From the NCBI GenBank assembly GCA_034431895.1, contig DAOUCM010000094.1, forward strand, positions 27,111-91,110: 64,000 nucleotides of DNA, read 5' to 3'. The stretch is from JAABUE01 sp034431895. GTDB taxonomy: Bacteria; Chloroflexota; Anaerolineae; Anaerolineales; Villigracilaceae. Position 1 is the stretch's first letter. Every line of letters starts with the position of its first letter. The notes under the pieces were generated by a model, which worked only from the letters and a program-made list of their open reading frames with translations, was not told the origin of the DNA and did not search any database. The position numbers and the translations under genes were made by a program. Positions 8,020 to 15,441 of this stretch are shown one piece after another.

Positions 8020-9945
8020 TCATTCGCTTCGGCGTAATGATAATCTTTTTCCAGCCTGGTCAAGATCGCGCAGCAAGCGCGTATGTTGCAGGACCATTTG
8101 CTGATAGGCAGTTGCCTTCAAGTCGCCTTGCTGTTGTGCGTCTTCTTGCATGAACCGCAATTGGGTCAGACTCTCGTTCAGCCCTATGCGGCGCAACTTG
8201 ATGACACTACGCTGCAATTCCTCCAAAATGCGCTCTTCGAGCGGGTCGAGAGGTTCCACTTGCTGCCCCAATTCACGCGCCAGGTCTTGCAGCGTTTCAG
8301 GCAAGCGTTCGAGTACATATTGATGTGGGTCTACGGCATCTTGTTCCAGAGATTGACGGATGAGACCCAGCAAGATTTGATGGTCAGTATACCCGAAATC
8401 TTCGGGAACGAGTCGTTGTAAATTGGCCTCTTGCAACTGACGGTCGAGCCGGTAGAGCAATTCTGGCTTGCGCAATAGTATGCCCAGGCAATACGCCTCG
8501 GCCTTGTGGGAGGCGACAAAAGGAATGGCCGCCGGCGGTTTGGATGGCGGCTGGGCGGCTGCCGGTTGGGGCCTGGGCCGCCTCTTTTTTGGACCCTGAA
8601 CCTGCCTGCCGAGCAATGCGCTTTCATCTACCCTCAAGAAACGCGCCAACTGCTGCCGATAGGTGTCTCGTTCGATGGGGTTGGGCAGGTCTTCGATCAG
8701 CGGCGTGACCTGCGCTGCAATGCTCGTTTTGACTTTTGGATCTTGTAAATTTTGCCTGGCTGCCAGCGTTTCCATGACGTGTGTAACGATGGGTTTGGCG
8801 TTCTCGATCAATCGCGCCCATTCAGCGGCATCGCGGGCAACGATTTCATCTGGGTCGAGGTCGTCGGGCATAGAAGCCACCCTCAGGTCGGCTTGCAAGC
8901 GCGCCTCGTTGCGCAACAGGCCGCGCGCATCGAAACGCAACTCGCCCTCATGATCCATGGCTTGACGCGCAGCCTCCAATCCGCGCAGTACGGCTTTTTG
9001 GCCGGCGGCATCTGGGTCGAGCGCCAATACAATCTTGCGCGTAAAACGTTTGAGCAAACGCAGTTGCTCTTCTGTCAACGCCGTGCCCATGGGAGAAACG
9101 ACGTTCTCGAAGCCGGCCTGGTGCAGGGCAATCACATCCAGGTAGCCCTCTACGATGACGGCCTGATCGGCCGCGCGGATGGGCTTGCGGGCGCGGTCTA
9201 GGCCGTAGAGCAAGCGTCCTTTGGCAAAGATGGGCGTTTCGGGCGAATTCAAAAACTTGGGGATGTCTTCGGGGTCCACGATACGCGCGCCGAAACCGGC
9301 CATGCGTCCCTGCTCGTCGCGGATGGGAATCATGATGCGGTGGCGGAAACGGTCATAAGCGCCGCCCGCGCGCTGTGTTCCGCTTTCCTCGCGTACCGTC
9401 AGCAGACCGGCGTCAATTAAATCTTGTTCCGAATAGCCGCGCTGGGTGAAATGCCGCAGAGCCGCATCCCACGAGTGGGGGGCGTAACCCAGCCCAAAGG
9501 CTTCGATGGTTGCGTCCGTTAGTTTACGCTTTTCACGCAAGTAGGTCAAAACATGAGCATTGGCCAGCAAATGGCCGCGATAGAACAGCACTGCCTCTTC
9601 GAGCAATTCGCGTAGATGTTGATATACCTCTTTTTGTTCGGGAGTCTCACGCTGGAAGGAGGTCAACTGTACCCCGGCGCGCGCGGCCAGTTTTTGCAAT
9701 GCCTCCTTGAACTCGATGCCTTCTTTCTTCATGACGAACTTGAAAATGTCGCCGCCCTCGTTGCAAGCCCCAAAACAGCGCCAGGTTCCGGTCTCCGGCC
9801 AAACCACAAAGGCCGGCGTGCGCTTGTTGTCGTGGAATGGACAAAAGCCGGTATAGTTGCGCCCGGCTTTGCGCAGTTTCACGCCTGCCTCAGAGACAAG
9901 GTCTACGATGTCTATACGGGATTTGATCTCATCAATTTCGGACAT
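8020..9945 (-). CDS. dnaG: DNA primase DnaG
   Basis: This 641-residue primase synthesises RNA primers at the replication fork. The N-terminal zinc finger has Cys35, His38, Cys57 and Cys61, with a C-x3-C end (CFGAC) instead of the common C-x2-C. The catalytic core has the family motif FGARIVDPEDIPKFLNSPET, and the TOPRIM fold shows VIVEGYLDV and the metal-binding ALDPDAAG. The C-terminal third is the variable helicase-binding region. The start MSEIDEIKSRID matches typical DnaG proteins; a TTG 12 codons upstream is disfavoured. rpoD follows directly. A leftward TATAAT at 9981-9986 within a dispersed repeat is a likely promoter. Confidence 0.95.
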   Translation of the reverse strand: MSEIDEIKSRIDIVDLVSEAGVKLRKAGRNYTGFCPFHDNKRTPAFVVWPETGTWRCFGACNEGGDIFKFVMKKEGIEFKEALQKLAARAGVQLTSFQRETPEQKEVYQHLRELLEEAVLFYRGHLLANAHVLTYLREKRKLTDATIEAFGLGYAPHSWDAALRHFTQRGYSEQDLIDAGLLTVREESGTQRAGGAYDRFRHRIMIPIRDEQGRMAGFGARIVDPEDIPKFLNSPETPIFAKGRLLYGLDRARKPIRAADQAVIVEGYLDVIALHQAGFENVVSPMGTALTEEQLRLLKRFTRKIVLALDPDAAGQKAVLRGLEAARQAMDHEGELRFDARGLLRNEARLQADLRVASMPDDLDPDEIVARDAAEWARLIENAKPIVTHVMETLAARQNLQDPKVKTSIAAQVTPLIEDLPNPIERDTYRQQLARFLRVDESALLGRQVQGPKKRRPRPQPAAAQPPSKPPAAIPFVASHKAEAYCLGILLRKPELLYRLDRQLQEANLQRLVPEDFGYTDHQILLGLIRQSLEQDAVDPHQYVLERLPETLQDLARELGQQVEPLDPLEERILEELQRSVIKLRRIGLNESLTQLRFMQEDAQQQGDLKATAYQQMVLQHTRLLRDLDQAGKRLSLRRSE

Positions 9946-9980
9946 ACCATCGGCGCTCGCTCGAACTACGTACAGCCTCA

Positions 9981-10027
9981 ATTATAGTATTACTGAACGA
10001 CATTTGCATCGTTCGCGCAAATCTGGC
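9981..10027 (-). promoter_or_regulatory. Promoter-bearing dispersed repeat upstream of dnaG (composite repeat, copy A, part 1)
   Basis: On the minus strand this segment ends in a perfect TATAAT (9981-9986) placed 36 bp before the dnaG start codon. The matching sequence at 60957-61000 has the same AATGCAAATGT core and ends in TACTATAG. A third copy at 22240-22275 shares AGATTTGC and AAATGTCG. The -35 region is poor (ATGCAA). Confidence 0.5.
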
Positions 10028-10107
10028 TTGTAGCGAATTACACGAATGACTCGAAGGTTTTACTCTTGGTTCGCACCGCAGTTGCCTGCCCCTCGATACT
10101 CGTTTCA

Positions 10108-10493
10108 CCCGCAGTTCATGAAGTTCAACAAATTATTGCTGTAATCTGACAAGATGCGACTATTAGCCGTCGTATCACCGACCTTGGGTCGATTCGACCA
10201 GGCAGAACCTGGGGATACGCTAAGCACCCGTCGTACCACCGACCGGGTCGGTGCGGCCAGGCAGAGCCGGGTGATACGCTAATCAGCCGTCGTACCACCG
10301 ACCTTGGGTCGGTGCGACCAGGCAGAGCCGGGTGATACGCTAAGCACCCGTCGTACCACCGACCGGGTCGGTGCGACCAGGCAGAGCCTGGGGATACGCT
10401 GTTCGCGCCTGGCTGCTGGCGCCTGGAGCCGGCTTCCAGCCGGAGCCGCAAGGAAGGTTGCCGAATTATTTTGTTAACTCCATCAACTGCGGG
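10108..10493. mobile_element. TIR-flanked non-coding element with internal tandem repeats
   Basis: Imperfect inverted repeats of about 32 bp flank this element: CCCGCAGTTCATGAAGTTC at the left, and the complement of CCCGCAGTTGATGGAGTTA at the right. Four 59-61-bp repeats lie inside. No transposase-like ORF is present, so it would be a non-autonomous (MITE-like) element or a structured repeat. It sits between the two halves of composite repeat copy A and makes up most of the 854-bp gene-free gap before the Fur-family gene. Confidence 0.55.
10167..10400 (+). repeat. Four tandem repeats of about 60 bp
   Basis: Units begin with CCGTCGTA at 10167, 10228, 10287 and 10348. Units 1 and 3 contain GACCTTGGGTCG, units 2 and 4 GACCGGGTCGG, so a dimer of about 120 bp was probably duplicated. 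Each unit holds a small GGTCG-type palindrome followed by ACCAGGCAGA and GATACGCT. There are no unique spacers, so this is not a CRISPR array. Confidence 0.85.
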
Positions 10494-10500
10494 TAAACAG

Positions 10501-10550
10501 GGACTGCGGCGCGACGCCAGTTTAGTCGCGTCTGGAGGCTACGCTATGAA
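10501..10550 (+). repeat. Composite dispersed repeat, copy A, part 2
   Basis: GCGACGCCAGTTTAGTCGCG followed by TCTGGAGGCT matches copies at 22346-22395 and 61017-61066. Each copy ends in a GGAGGCT/GGAGGCC block followed within about ten bases by ATGAA. Confidence 0.7.
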
Positions 10551-10647
10551 TTATAGACGCATTTTTCGAAATTACACAAAAAGCATCTTCTCGAAAAGGA
10601 GGAAAAGGCGCGTGTTTGGAGATGTGTGGCGCGCCCAAGGCACACCG

Positions 10648-10673
10648 AATCTCCAGATTTTGCTCGAAAGTCG
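10648..10673 (-). repeat. 26-bp dispersed repeat, copy 2
   Basis: Inverted, mismatch-free copy of the 26-bp sequence at 69-94. It lies just after another repeat-like stretch (10583-10642) that resembles sequences at 12235-12300, 20766-20836 and 35060-35132. Confidence 0.7.
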
Positions 10674-10726
10674 GGAGACTTTCGAATCCGTAGTTGACAA
10701 ATGAAGCCATTATCCCCATTTTGAGT

Positions 10727-10772
10727 TATAATGTAATAAGATGTTATTGTAAAAAGTTGCAACAAGAATAAC
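10727..10772 (+). promoter_or_regulatory. Putative -10 box and Fur-family operator
   Basis: A perfect TATAAT (10727-10732) is followed by an AT-rich imperfect palindrome in which TTATTGT pairs with the complement of AGAATAA across 14 bp, centred on GTTGCAAC. Autoregulation by the Fur-family protein encoded just downstream is plausible. I found no good -35 at normal spacing; a TTGACA at 10694 is 27 bp away. Confidence 0.4.
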
Positions 10773-10799
10773 TCCTACAGAAAACGGCTTCGAGACAAT

Positions 10800-11234
10800 A
10801 TGACCTGTGGTAGCCAATATGCCCCTCAATTGCGCACGCGCGGCTTTCGTATGACGCCCCAGCGCCTGGCTATTTTGCATGTGCTTCATCATTCTGGCAG
10901 TCATCTTTCGCCGTCTGAAGTGTACCAACGTGCCAAAACCGACCTGCCCGGCTTGACCGAGCCAACCGTCTACCGCACGCTCGAATTCCTGGCCGAGAAT
11001 GGATTGGTGCATTCTGCTCATATCGGCAGTGGTCATCTAGTGTATGAAATCGCCAAACAAAGTCATCACCACTTGATTTGCCGCAAATGCGGCGCAGAAG
11101 TGCAAATCGAACATTCCTCGTTGTCGAAACTCTACGCCGAATTGGAAGTCGTCAGTGGCTTCCGTTTCATTGATAGTCATGTGACGTTCTTCGGGCTATG
11201 CCCGGAGTGCCAAAAATTTCATTCAGGAGGCTAA
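10800..11234 (+). CDS. Fur-family metalloregulator
   Basis: This 144-residue protein has the Fur fold: an N-terminal winged helix (RMTPQRLAILHVL ... PTVYRTLEFLAENGLV) and a C-terminal dimerisation domain with HHHLICRKCG and a second C-x2-C (CPEC) that together form a structural zinc site. Such proteins repress metal-uptake genes when the metal is bound. It precedes cbiM by 2 bp, with a ribosome-binding site inside its own 3' end, so it probably controls the nickel/cobalt importer and is a Nur- or Zur-like regulator. Which metal it senses cannot be read from sequence alone. Confidence 0.9.
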   Translation: MTCGSQYAPQLRTRGFRMTPQRLAILHVLHHSGSHLSPSEVYQRAKTDLPGLTEPTVYRTLEFLAENGLVHSAHIGSGHLVYEIAKQSHHHLICRKCGAEVQIEHSSLSKLYAELEVVSGFRFIDSHVTFFGLCPECQKFHSGG

Positions 11235-11236
11235 TC

Positions 11237-12175
11237 ATGTTGTATTCTCCCGCTCCCATGCACATTCCCGATGGGTTTCTCAGCCTGGTAATGTCTCTGT
11301 TCTTTTGGGGTGTTACTATCGTTACCCTGGCGATTGCCATTTCCAAGACCAATCGTTCACTGGGTGAGAAGCAGGTGCCGTTGATGGGTGTCATGGCGGC
11401 CTTCATCTTTGCCGCACAAATGCTCAACTTCCCCGTTGCGGGCGGCACGTCGGGCCACTTTTTGGGCGGCGCGCTTGCAGCCATTGTGTTGGGGCCTTGG
11501 GCCGGCATTCTGGTCATGACCGCTGTCATTGCTGTACAAGGATTGCTCTTCCAGGATGGCGGCTTGTTGGTGATGGGCGCCAACATCTTCAATATGGGCT
11601 TGCTGACCGCCATCGTCGGCTATGGCTTGTATCGCAGCGTGATGGGGCGCAGCAAAGGCGCGCGCCTGGCTGTGGCTGGCCTGGCAGCTTGGCTTTCGAC
11701 CGTAATCGCTTCCCTGCTGGTCTCCTTGCAGTTATGGCTGAGCGGCACCTCGCGTCTCGAAATCGTTGTCCCGGCCATGTTGGGGGTGCATGTGCTGATT
11801 GGCATGGGCGAGGCGGTCATTACTGTGGCTGCGCTGGCCTTCATCGAACAAACCCGTCCTGACCTGTTGAGCGAAGAAGCGACCGCGGCCAGAGGCGGCA
11901 GCGGCTGGGTCTATGCAGGCGTTGGCATTTCCTTGCTGGCGGTATTGCTTTCGCCGCTTGCTTCGGCTTTTCCCGATGGCCTGGAGCGCGTGGCCGAGGA
12001 TATGGGCTTCCTCGAAATGGGGCGACCTGCACCGTATGAGATTTTGCCAGATTACACCATTCCCTTCTTGGGAGAAACGGCGCTTTCGACCATCATAGCC
12101 GGTGCAGTTGGCGCGTTGGTGGTGTTGGGATTGGCGGTTGTCATTGGTCAAAGTTTGCGCAAGCGAAACGCTTGA
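11237..12175 (+). CDS. cbiM: CbiM-type substrate-binding component of a Ni/Co ECF transporter, with CbiN-like tail
   Basis: This 312-residue membrane protein contains the CbiM domain starting MHIPDGFLS, then several membrane helices with GGTSGHFLGGALAA, and a C-terminal PDGLE module (FPDGLERVAEDMGF) that in split systems is the separate CbiN/NikN protein. It binds Ni2+ or Co2+ outside the membrane and works with CbiQ and CbiO. In the family, the free N-terminal Met-His is part of the metal site. Here the strong AGGAGG site supports an ATG seven codons earlier (MLYSPAPMHIPDG), so either the internal ATG at 11258 is used or the N-terminus is processed. Confidence 0.9.
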   Translation: MLYSPAPMHIPDGFLSLVMSLFFWGVTIVTLAIAISKTNRSLGEKQVPLMGVMAAFIFAAQMLNFPVAGGTSGHFLGGALAAIVLGPWAGILVMTAVIAVQGLLFQDGGLLVMGANIFNMGLLTAIVGYGLYRSVMGRSKGARLAVAGLAAWLSTVIASLLVSLQLWLSGTSRLEIVVPAMLGVHVLIGMGEAVITVAALAFIEQTRPDLLSEEATAARGGSGWVYAGVGISLLAVLLSPLASAFPDGLERVAEDMGFLEMGRPAPYEILPDYTIPFLGETALSTIIAGAVGALVVLGLAVVIGQSLRKRNA

Positions 12176-12202
12176 CAGCCCATTTGAGATTGTGCTAAAA
12201 GG

Positions 12203-12324
12203 TACGCATCACGTATTGTCTCGTTATAGGGAGGGAGGTGTTTGGGGCTTGCGTAGCGCCCTTACCCTTCTGCCCTCTTCTTTCGAGAAAAGGCCGCATC
12301 ACGTGGCGTAATACGTGGTGCGTA
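12203..12324. repeat. TIR-flanked repeat between cbiM and cbiQ
   Basis: TACGCATCACGTATT at the left end pairs 14 of 15 with AATACGTGGTGCGTA at the right end. The interior (12235-12300) resembles intergenic sequences at 10583-10642, 20766-20836 and 35060-35132, all sharing a TTTGGG core, a pyrimidine-rich CCCTTTCTTT-like block and CGAGAA or GAGAAGA. It is a candidate MITE. Confidence 0.5.
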
Positions 12325-12344
12325 TTTGTTGTCTGAACCATGTT

Positions 12345-13136
12345 ATGCACGCTGATATTTTCGACCGCTTTCACGAAGCCGAGAGCCGCCTGCATCGTCT
12401 CGATCCGCGCGTCAAGGTGGTCGTGACCCTCTTGTTCATTCTGTCCAATGCCCTGTTGCCCGATGGCGCTTGGGCGGCTTTTGGCTTATCTTGGCTTTCC
12501 CTGCTATGGGCCAATCAATTATCCAGCCTGGGCGTGGATTTTACTTTCAAACGTTCGTTCGTTGCCCTGCCGTTTGCATTGGCAGCCGTCTCGGCGATTT
12601 TTTCGCCGCAGGGAAAGCCGCTGGCTGATTGGTCCATTGGGCCGCTTATGCTTGTCCCCACCGATTATGGGCTGGTCAAATTTGGCAGCATTTTGCTGCG
12701 CTCCTGGTTGTCGGTGCAAGCCGCCATTTTGCTGGTGGCGGTTACGCGCTTTCCCGATATGATTCACGCTTTCGAGCATTTGCGCGTTCCGGCGGTACTG
12801 ACCACCATCGTGTCGTTCCTGTATCGCTATTTGTTCGTGTTGACCGACGAGGTGATGCGTTTGTTGAGGGCGCGGGAATCGCGCAGCGCAACGGTAGCAG
12901 GCCTCAGGTCCGGCAGGAACGTGGTGTGGCGGGCGCAGGTGGCGGGCAACATGGCCGGTCAACTTTTCTTGCGCAGTTATGAACGCAGTGACCGCATTTA
13001 TCATGCCATGTTGGCGCGCGGTTATGCCGGTCAATTGCGCACGCTCCATCCGCACGTCATGAAATCGAGCGATTGGCGGTTTGCAGCCTTTTCGGCAGCC
13101 CTCATTCTATTCTTACAATTGCTTGGACGATTGTAA
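12345..13136 (+). CDS. cbiQ: CbiQ-type transmembrane (ECF-T) component
   Basis: This 263-residue integral membrane protein is the scaffold of the ECF transporter. The two diagnostic coupling motifs that contact the ATPase are RARESRS and AMLARGY in the C-terminal half. About five to six membrane helices are seen. The start ATG (MHADIFDRFHE) fits CbiQ proteins; no strong ribosome-binding site is visible. Its stop codon overlaps the cbiO start in a TAATG arrangement, indicating translational coupling. Confidence 0.92.
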   Translation: MHADIFDRFHEAESRLHRLDPRVKVVVTLLFILSNALLPDGAWAAFGLSWLSLLWANQLSSLGVDFTFKRSFVALPFALAAVSAIFSPQGKPLADWSIGPLMLVPTDYGLVKFGSILLRSWLSVQAAILLVAVTRFPDMIHAFEHLRVPAVLTTIVSFLYRYLFVLTDEVMRLLRARESRSATVAGLRSGRNVVWRAQVAGNMAGQLFLRSYERSDRIYHAMLARGYAGQLRTLHPHVMKSSDWRFAAFSAALILFLQLLGRL

Positions 13137-13900
13137 TGCCAGTTATCCACAAAACTCCTCCTCTCCCGATGCTGCCGTTGGGCGGCTGTGAAAGCGATCT
13201 CCTCGCGGTCGAGAACTTGTATTTCCGTTATCCCGATGGGCATGAAGCGCTGCGAGGCGTTTCCTTCAAGATGTGCGCGGGCGATAAGGCAGCATTGGTG
13301 GGGCCGAACGGGGCCGGGAAAAGTACGCTGATGCTGCATCTTAACGGTATTCTGACGGGGCAAGGCGAGGTGCGCATCGCCGGCTTGCGCATCACGCCAG
13401 ACAATTTGCCCGCCATCCGCGCCATGGTGGGACTCGTGTTCCAAAACCCCGATGACCAACTCTTTTCCCCAACGGTGTTCGAGGACGTGGCTTTTGGACC
13501 GCTGCACATGGGGTTGCCCGAAGAAGAAGTGCACGCCCGCGTAGATCAGGCGTTGGACATGGTGCGCATGACGGCTTATAAAGATAGGCTGTCTCATCAT
13601 TTGAGTATGGGGGAGAAGAAGCGCATTGCCATTGCAACCGTTTTGTCCATGCGTCCGCAAGTATTGGTGCTGGATGAGCCTTCGGCGGGCCTGGACCCCC
13701 GCGCGCGGCGAGGGCTGATTCATCTCCTGCGCGATTTGCCCATCACCATGTTAGTCTCCACCCATGATTTGGCGATGGTGCGCGAATTGTTCCCGCGCAT
13801 GATTATCATGGACGAGGGAAAAATTGTCGCCGATGGCTTGACTTCTATGCTCATGAATGACCAGGCCCTGCTCGAAGCGCATGGCTTGGAGAAACCATAG
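13136..13900 (+). CDS. cbiO: CbiO-type ATPase of the Ni/Co ECF transporter
   Basis: This 254-residue cytoplasmic ABC ATPase powers the CbiMQO importer. It has Walker A GPNGAGKST, the Q-loop GLVFQNPDDQLF, the signature LSMGEKKR, Walker B VLVLDEP with the D-loop SAGLD, and the switch histidine in STHD. The LSxGEKKR signature is typical of metal ECF ATPases. It is the last gene of the fur-cbiM-cbiQ-cbiO set. Nickel delivered here could supply the NiFe hydrogenase encoded at 28.2-30.7 kb. Confidence 0.94.
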   Translation: MPVIHKTPPLPMLPLGGCESDLLAVENLYFRYPDGHEALRGVSFKMCAGDKAALVGPNGAGKSTLMLHLNGILTGQGEVRIAGLRITPDNLPAIRAMVGLVFQNPDDQLFSPTVFEDVAFGPLHMGLPEEEVHARVDQALDMVRMTAYKDRLSHHLSMGEKKRIAIATVLSMRPQVLVLDEPSAGLDPRARRGLIHLLRDLPITMLVSTHDLAMVRELFPRMIIMDEGKIVADGLTSMLMNDQALLEAHGLEKP

Positions 13901-13910
13901 CGCGGGATGA

Positions 13911-14615
13911 TTATCCTTGCCTCATTCCTGGTCGGGCTTCTGCGCTGGCGTTCATGCCAATCGGGTGATAGGTGGGGTCGGTGCGTGCGGGTCGGTTGTT
14001 AGGGGCGGCGGTCAGCGGTTTAGGCGTCGGCCGGATATAGGTTGGCGCCACAGGGCGCTTTGCTTCCGGCGCGGGGGCGTCGCTTCGATGGGGGAAAGGT
14101 TGTCGCTCTGCCAGGCTGAACAGGTTTTCGCCTGCAATCGAAAAGGTACCAATGATCAGCACGCGAATCAACCATACCATCACGGCCACGAATACGGGAA
14201 CCACTTTTGTCATTGTGGCTTGTCCAATCAGCATACTGCCTGTTGGCGTATGATTGACGATGGCTACCGACACGCCCCACCAGGTCAGTATGGCGTTCAT
14301 GGCTGCCGCCAGCAGCCAGGCCGCAAACAGGTACCAGACTTCGGCTGGCTCGTCGCGTCCCTTTTCGGGGGTGAATAGGCGCGCAATACCGGCAAAGTCG
14401 ATTCCGCAAAAGGCAATGGAAAGAATGGTGGCCCAGCGCAAGCCGGCAAAGCGTAAATCTCCCAAGACATCGCGCAGCGCAAAATCAGTGGTCGAATAAT
14501 TGAAGACCTCGAAGGCCAACAATGCGCCAACCAGGATGCTGCCAAACACTGCGCCGCGCCGGTTTGCGGCGTTTCGCAATAAGGGGAGAAGTTGGAGAGA
14601 AAATGTACGCTGCAT
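13911..14615 (-). CDS. Membrane protein of unknown function, possibly SOS-regulated
   Basis: I do not recognise a named family for this 234-residue protein. It has a short N-terminal segment, four predicted membrane helices (roughly residues 20-165, including the AFCGIDFAGIARLF segment and the LFAAWLLAAAMNAIL helix) and a proline/alanine/arginine-rich cytoplasmic tail with no clear fold. The start ATG follows GAGGTTGCC; the frame extends 20 codons further upstream, through the promoter, and is rejected. Expression is probably driven by the near-consensus promoter 50-75 bp upstream, which contains an 18-bp palindrome of LexA-box type. Confidence 0.75.
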   Translation of the reverse strand: MQRTFSLQLLPLLRNAANRRGAVFGSILVGALLAFEVFNYSTTDFALRDVLGDLRFAGLRWATILSIAFCGIDFAGIARLFTPEKGRDEPAEVWYLFAAWLLAAAMNAILTWWGVSVAIVNHTPTGSMLIGQATMTKVVPVFVAVMVWLIRVLIIGTFSIAGENLFSLAERQPFPHRSDAPAPEAKRPVAPTYIRPTPKPLTAAPNNRPARTDPTYHPIGMNASAEARPGMRQG

Positions 14616-14663
14616 GGCAACCTCATGTATCCAATCGGTTGAGTAAAAGGAAAGATTGCTTGT

Positions 14664-14691
14664 ATTATAGAACAAATGTTCTATTTGTCAA
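14664..14691 (-). promoter_or_regulatory. Near-consensus promoter with embedded LexA-like palindrome
   Basis: On the minus strand TTGACA, 16 bp and TATAAT form a near-perfect sigma-70 promoter. The spacer and -10 hold a perfect palindrome, ATAGAACA-AA-TGTTCTAT (14667-14684), whose core GAAC-N4-GTTC has the form of Gram-positive-type SOS boxes. A repressor there would block polymerase. The rest of the 310-bp gap (14616-14925) holds the terminator below and nothing else I recognise. Confidence 0.65.
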
Positions 14692-14871
14692 GGTTTTCTC
14701 TCTGGTGATTTACCCCCCTCTTTGCATCGCTTGAGTTGGCGGGCTGGAGGTCTTGCCTCAGAGCGTGAAAATCGGCTGGCAGGCGACGCGGAGGCCACTT
14801 TGCGAAGTACCTTTGAGGGTCAACCAGGCGGCGGGTCTCGATAATCGCTGTTCAGCAGCGCAACGAGCGGC

Positions 14872-14906
14872 AAAAACAAAAATCGCCCTGTACATCAAGG
14901 GCGATT
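14872..14906 (-). terminator. Rho-independent terminator after the DUF35 gene
   Basis: A 9-bp stem (AATCGCCCT / AGGGCGATT) with an 8-nt loop. On the minus strand it is followed by a T-rich tail (TTTGTTTTTG). It closes the HMG-CoA synthase-thiolase-DUF35 operon. Confidence 0.85.
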
Positions 14907-14925
14907 GGGGAAGTTCGAGGAGCGT

Positions 14926-15330
14926 TTACGCCATTTCGAAACGTGGCCTGAATTTGTATCCGTACACAATCATCCCCCGTTCATCGCCATCATCCTTCAT
15001 TTTCCGCGTGACCATCTCGACCGGCATCCCGATTTGTATTTCTGCCTCGCTCACATCGGTCAATTGTGCAGTGATCATGGGGCCTTCATCCAAGCGGACG
15101 AGCGCCACCGTATAAGGCGCATGACCATCGAAGCCGCTGGGCGCCTCGTAGATGGTCGTATAGGAATATACTTCGCCCTTGCCGCTGAACGTATACAGGG
15201 TTTTGGCTTCATCGCCGCAATTGGGGCAAACGTCGCGCGGCGGGAAAATCTTATAATCGCAATGAGGGCAAACTTCTCCAACCAAGCCGTAGCGTTGTTT
15301 CTTCAGCCGCCAGTGTCGTGGAATTTCCAT
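14926..15330 (-). CDS. DUF35 OB-fold / zinc-ribbon acyl-CoA-binding protein
   Basis: This 134-residue protein has an N-terminal rubredoxin-like zinc ribbon (CPHC ... CPNC) followed by an OB fold (GKGEVYSYTTIYEAP ... PYTVALVRLDEG). DUF35 proteins act as a bridge between an acetoacetyl-CoA thiolase and HMG-CoA synthase in archaea, holding the CoA so the intermediate is channelled; other members partner thiolase-like aldolases. Here it is the last gene after HMG-CoA synthase and a thiolase homologue, so a three-protein complex is expected. Confidence 0.9.
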   Translation of the reverse strand: MEIPRHWRLKKQRYGLVGEVCPHCDYKIFPPRDVCPNCGDEAKTLYTFSGKGEVYSYTTIYEAPSGFDGHAPYTVALVRLDEGPMITAQLTDVSEAEIQIGMPVEMVTRKMKDDGDERGMIVYGYKFRPRFEMA

Positions 15331-15441
15331 TTCGAGTTCTCCTGATTGATTTCGGTCTGTATTGTACGGCTTAGAACTATCAAGAACTATCAGGAATGCC
15401 GCTTTGCACGTTCGATAGCCTTTGCAAGGCCTGTCTTCTGC

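Noticed and set aside
10167..10400. CRISPR array
   Set aside because: The units are head to tail without unique spacers, and no cas genes are present. The 48-bp array at 37.4 kb was rejected for the same reason.
10471..10704. Small plus-strand frame of 77 codons in the repeat-rich gap
   Set aside because: It consists of composite-repeat sequence and the 26-bp repeat, without similarity to known proteins.
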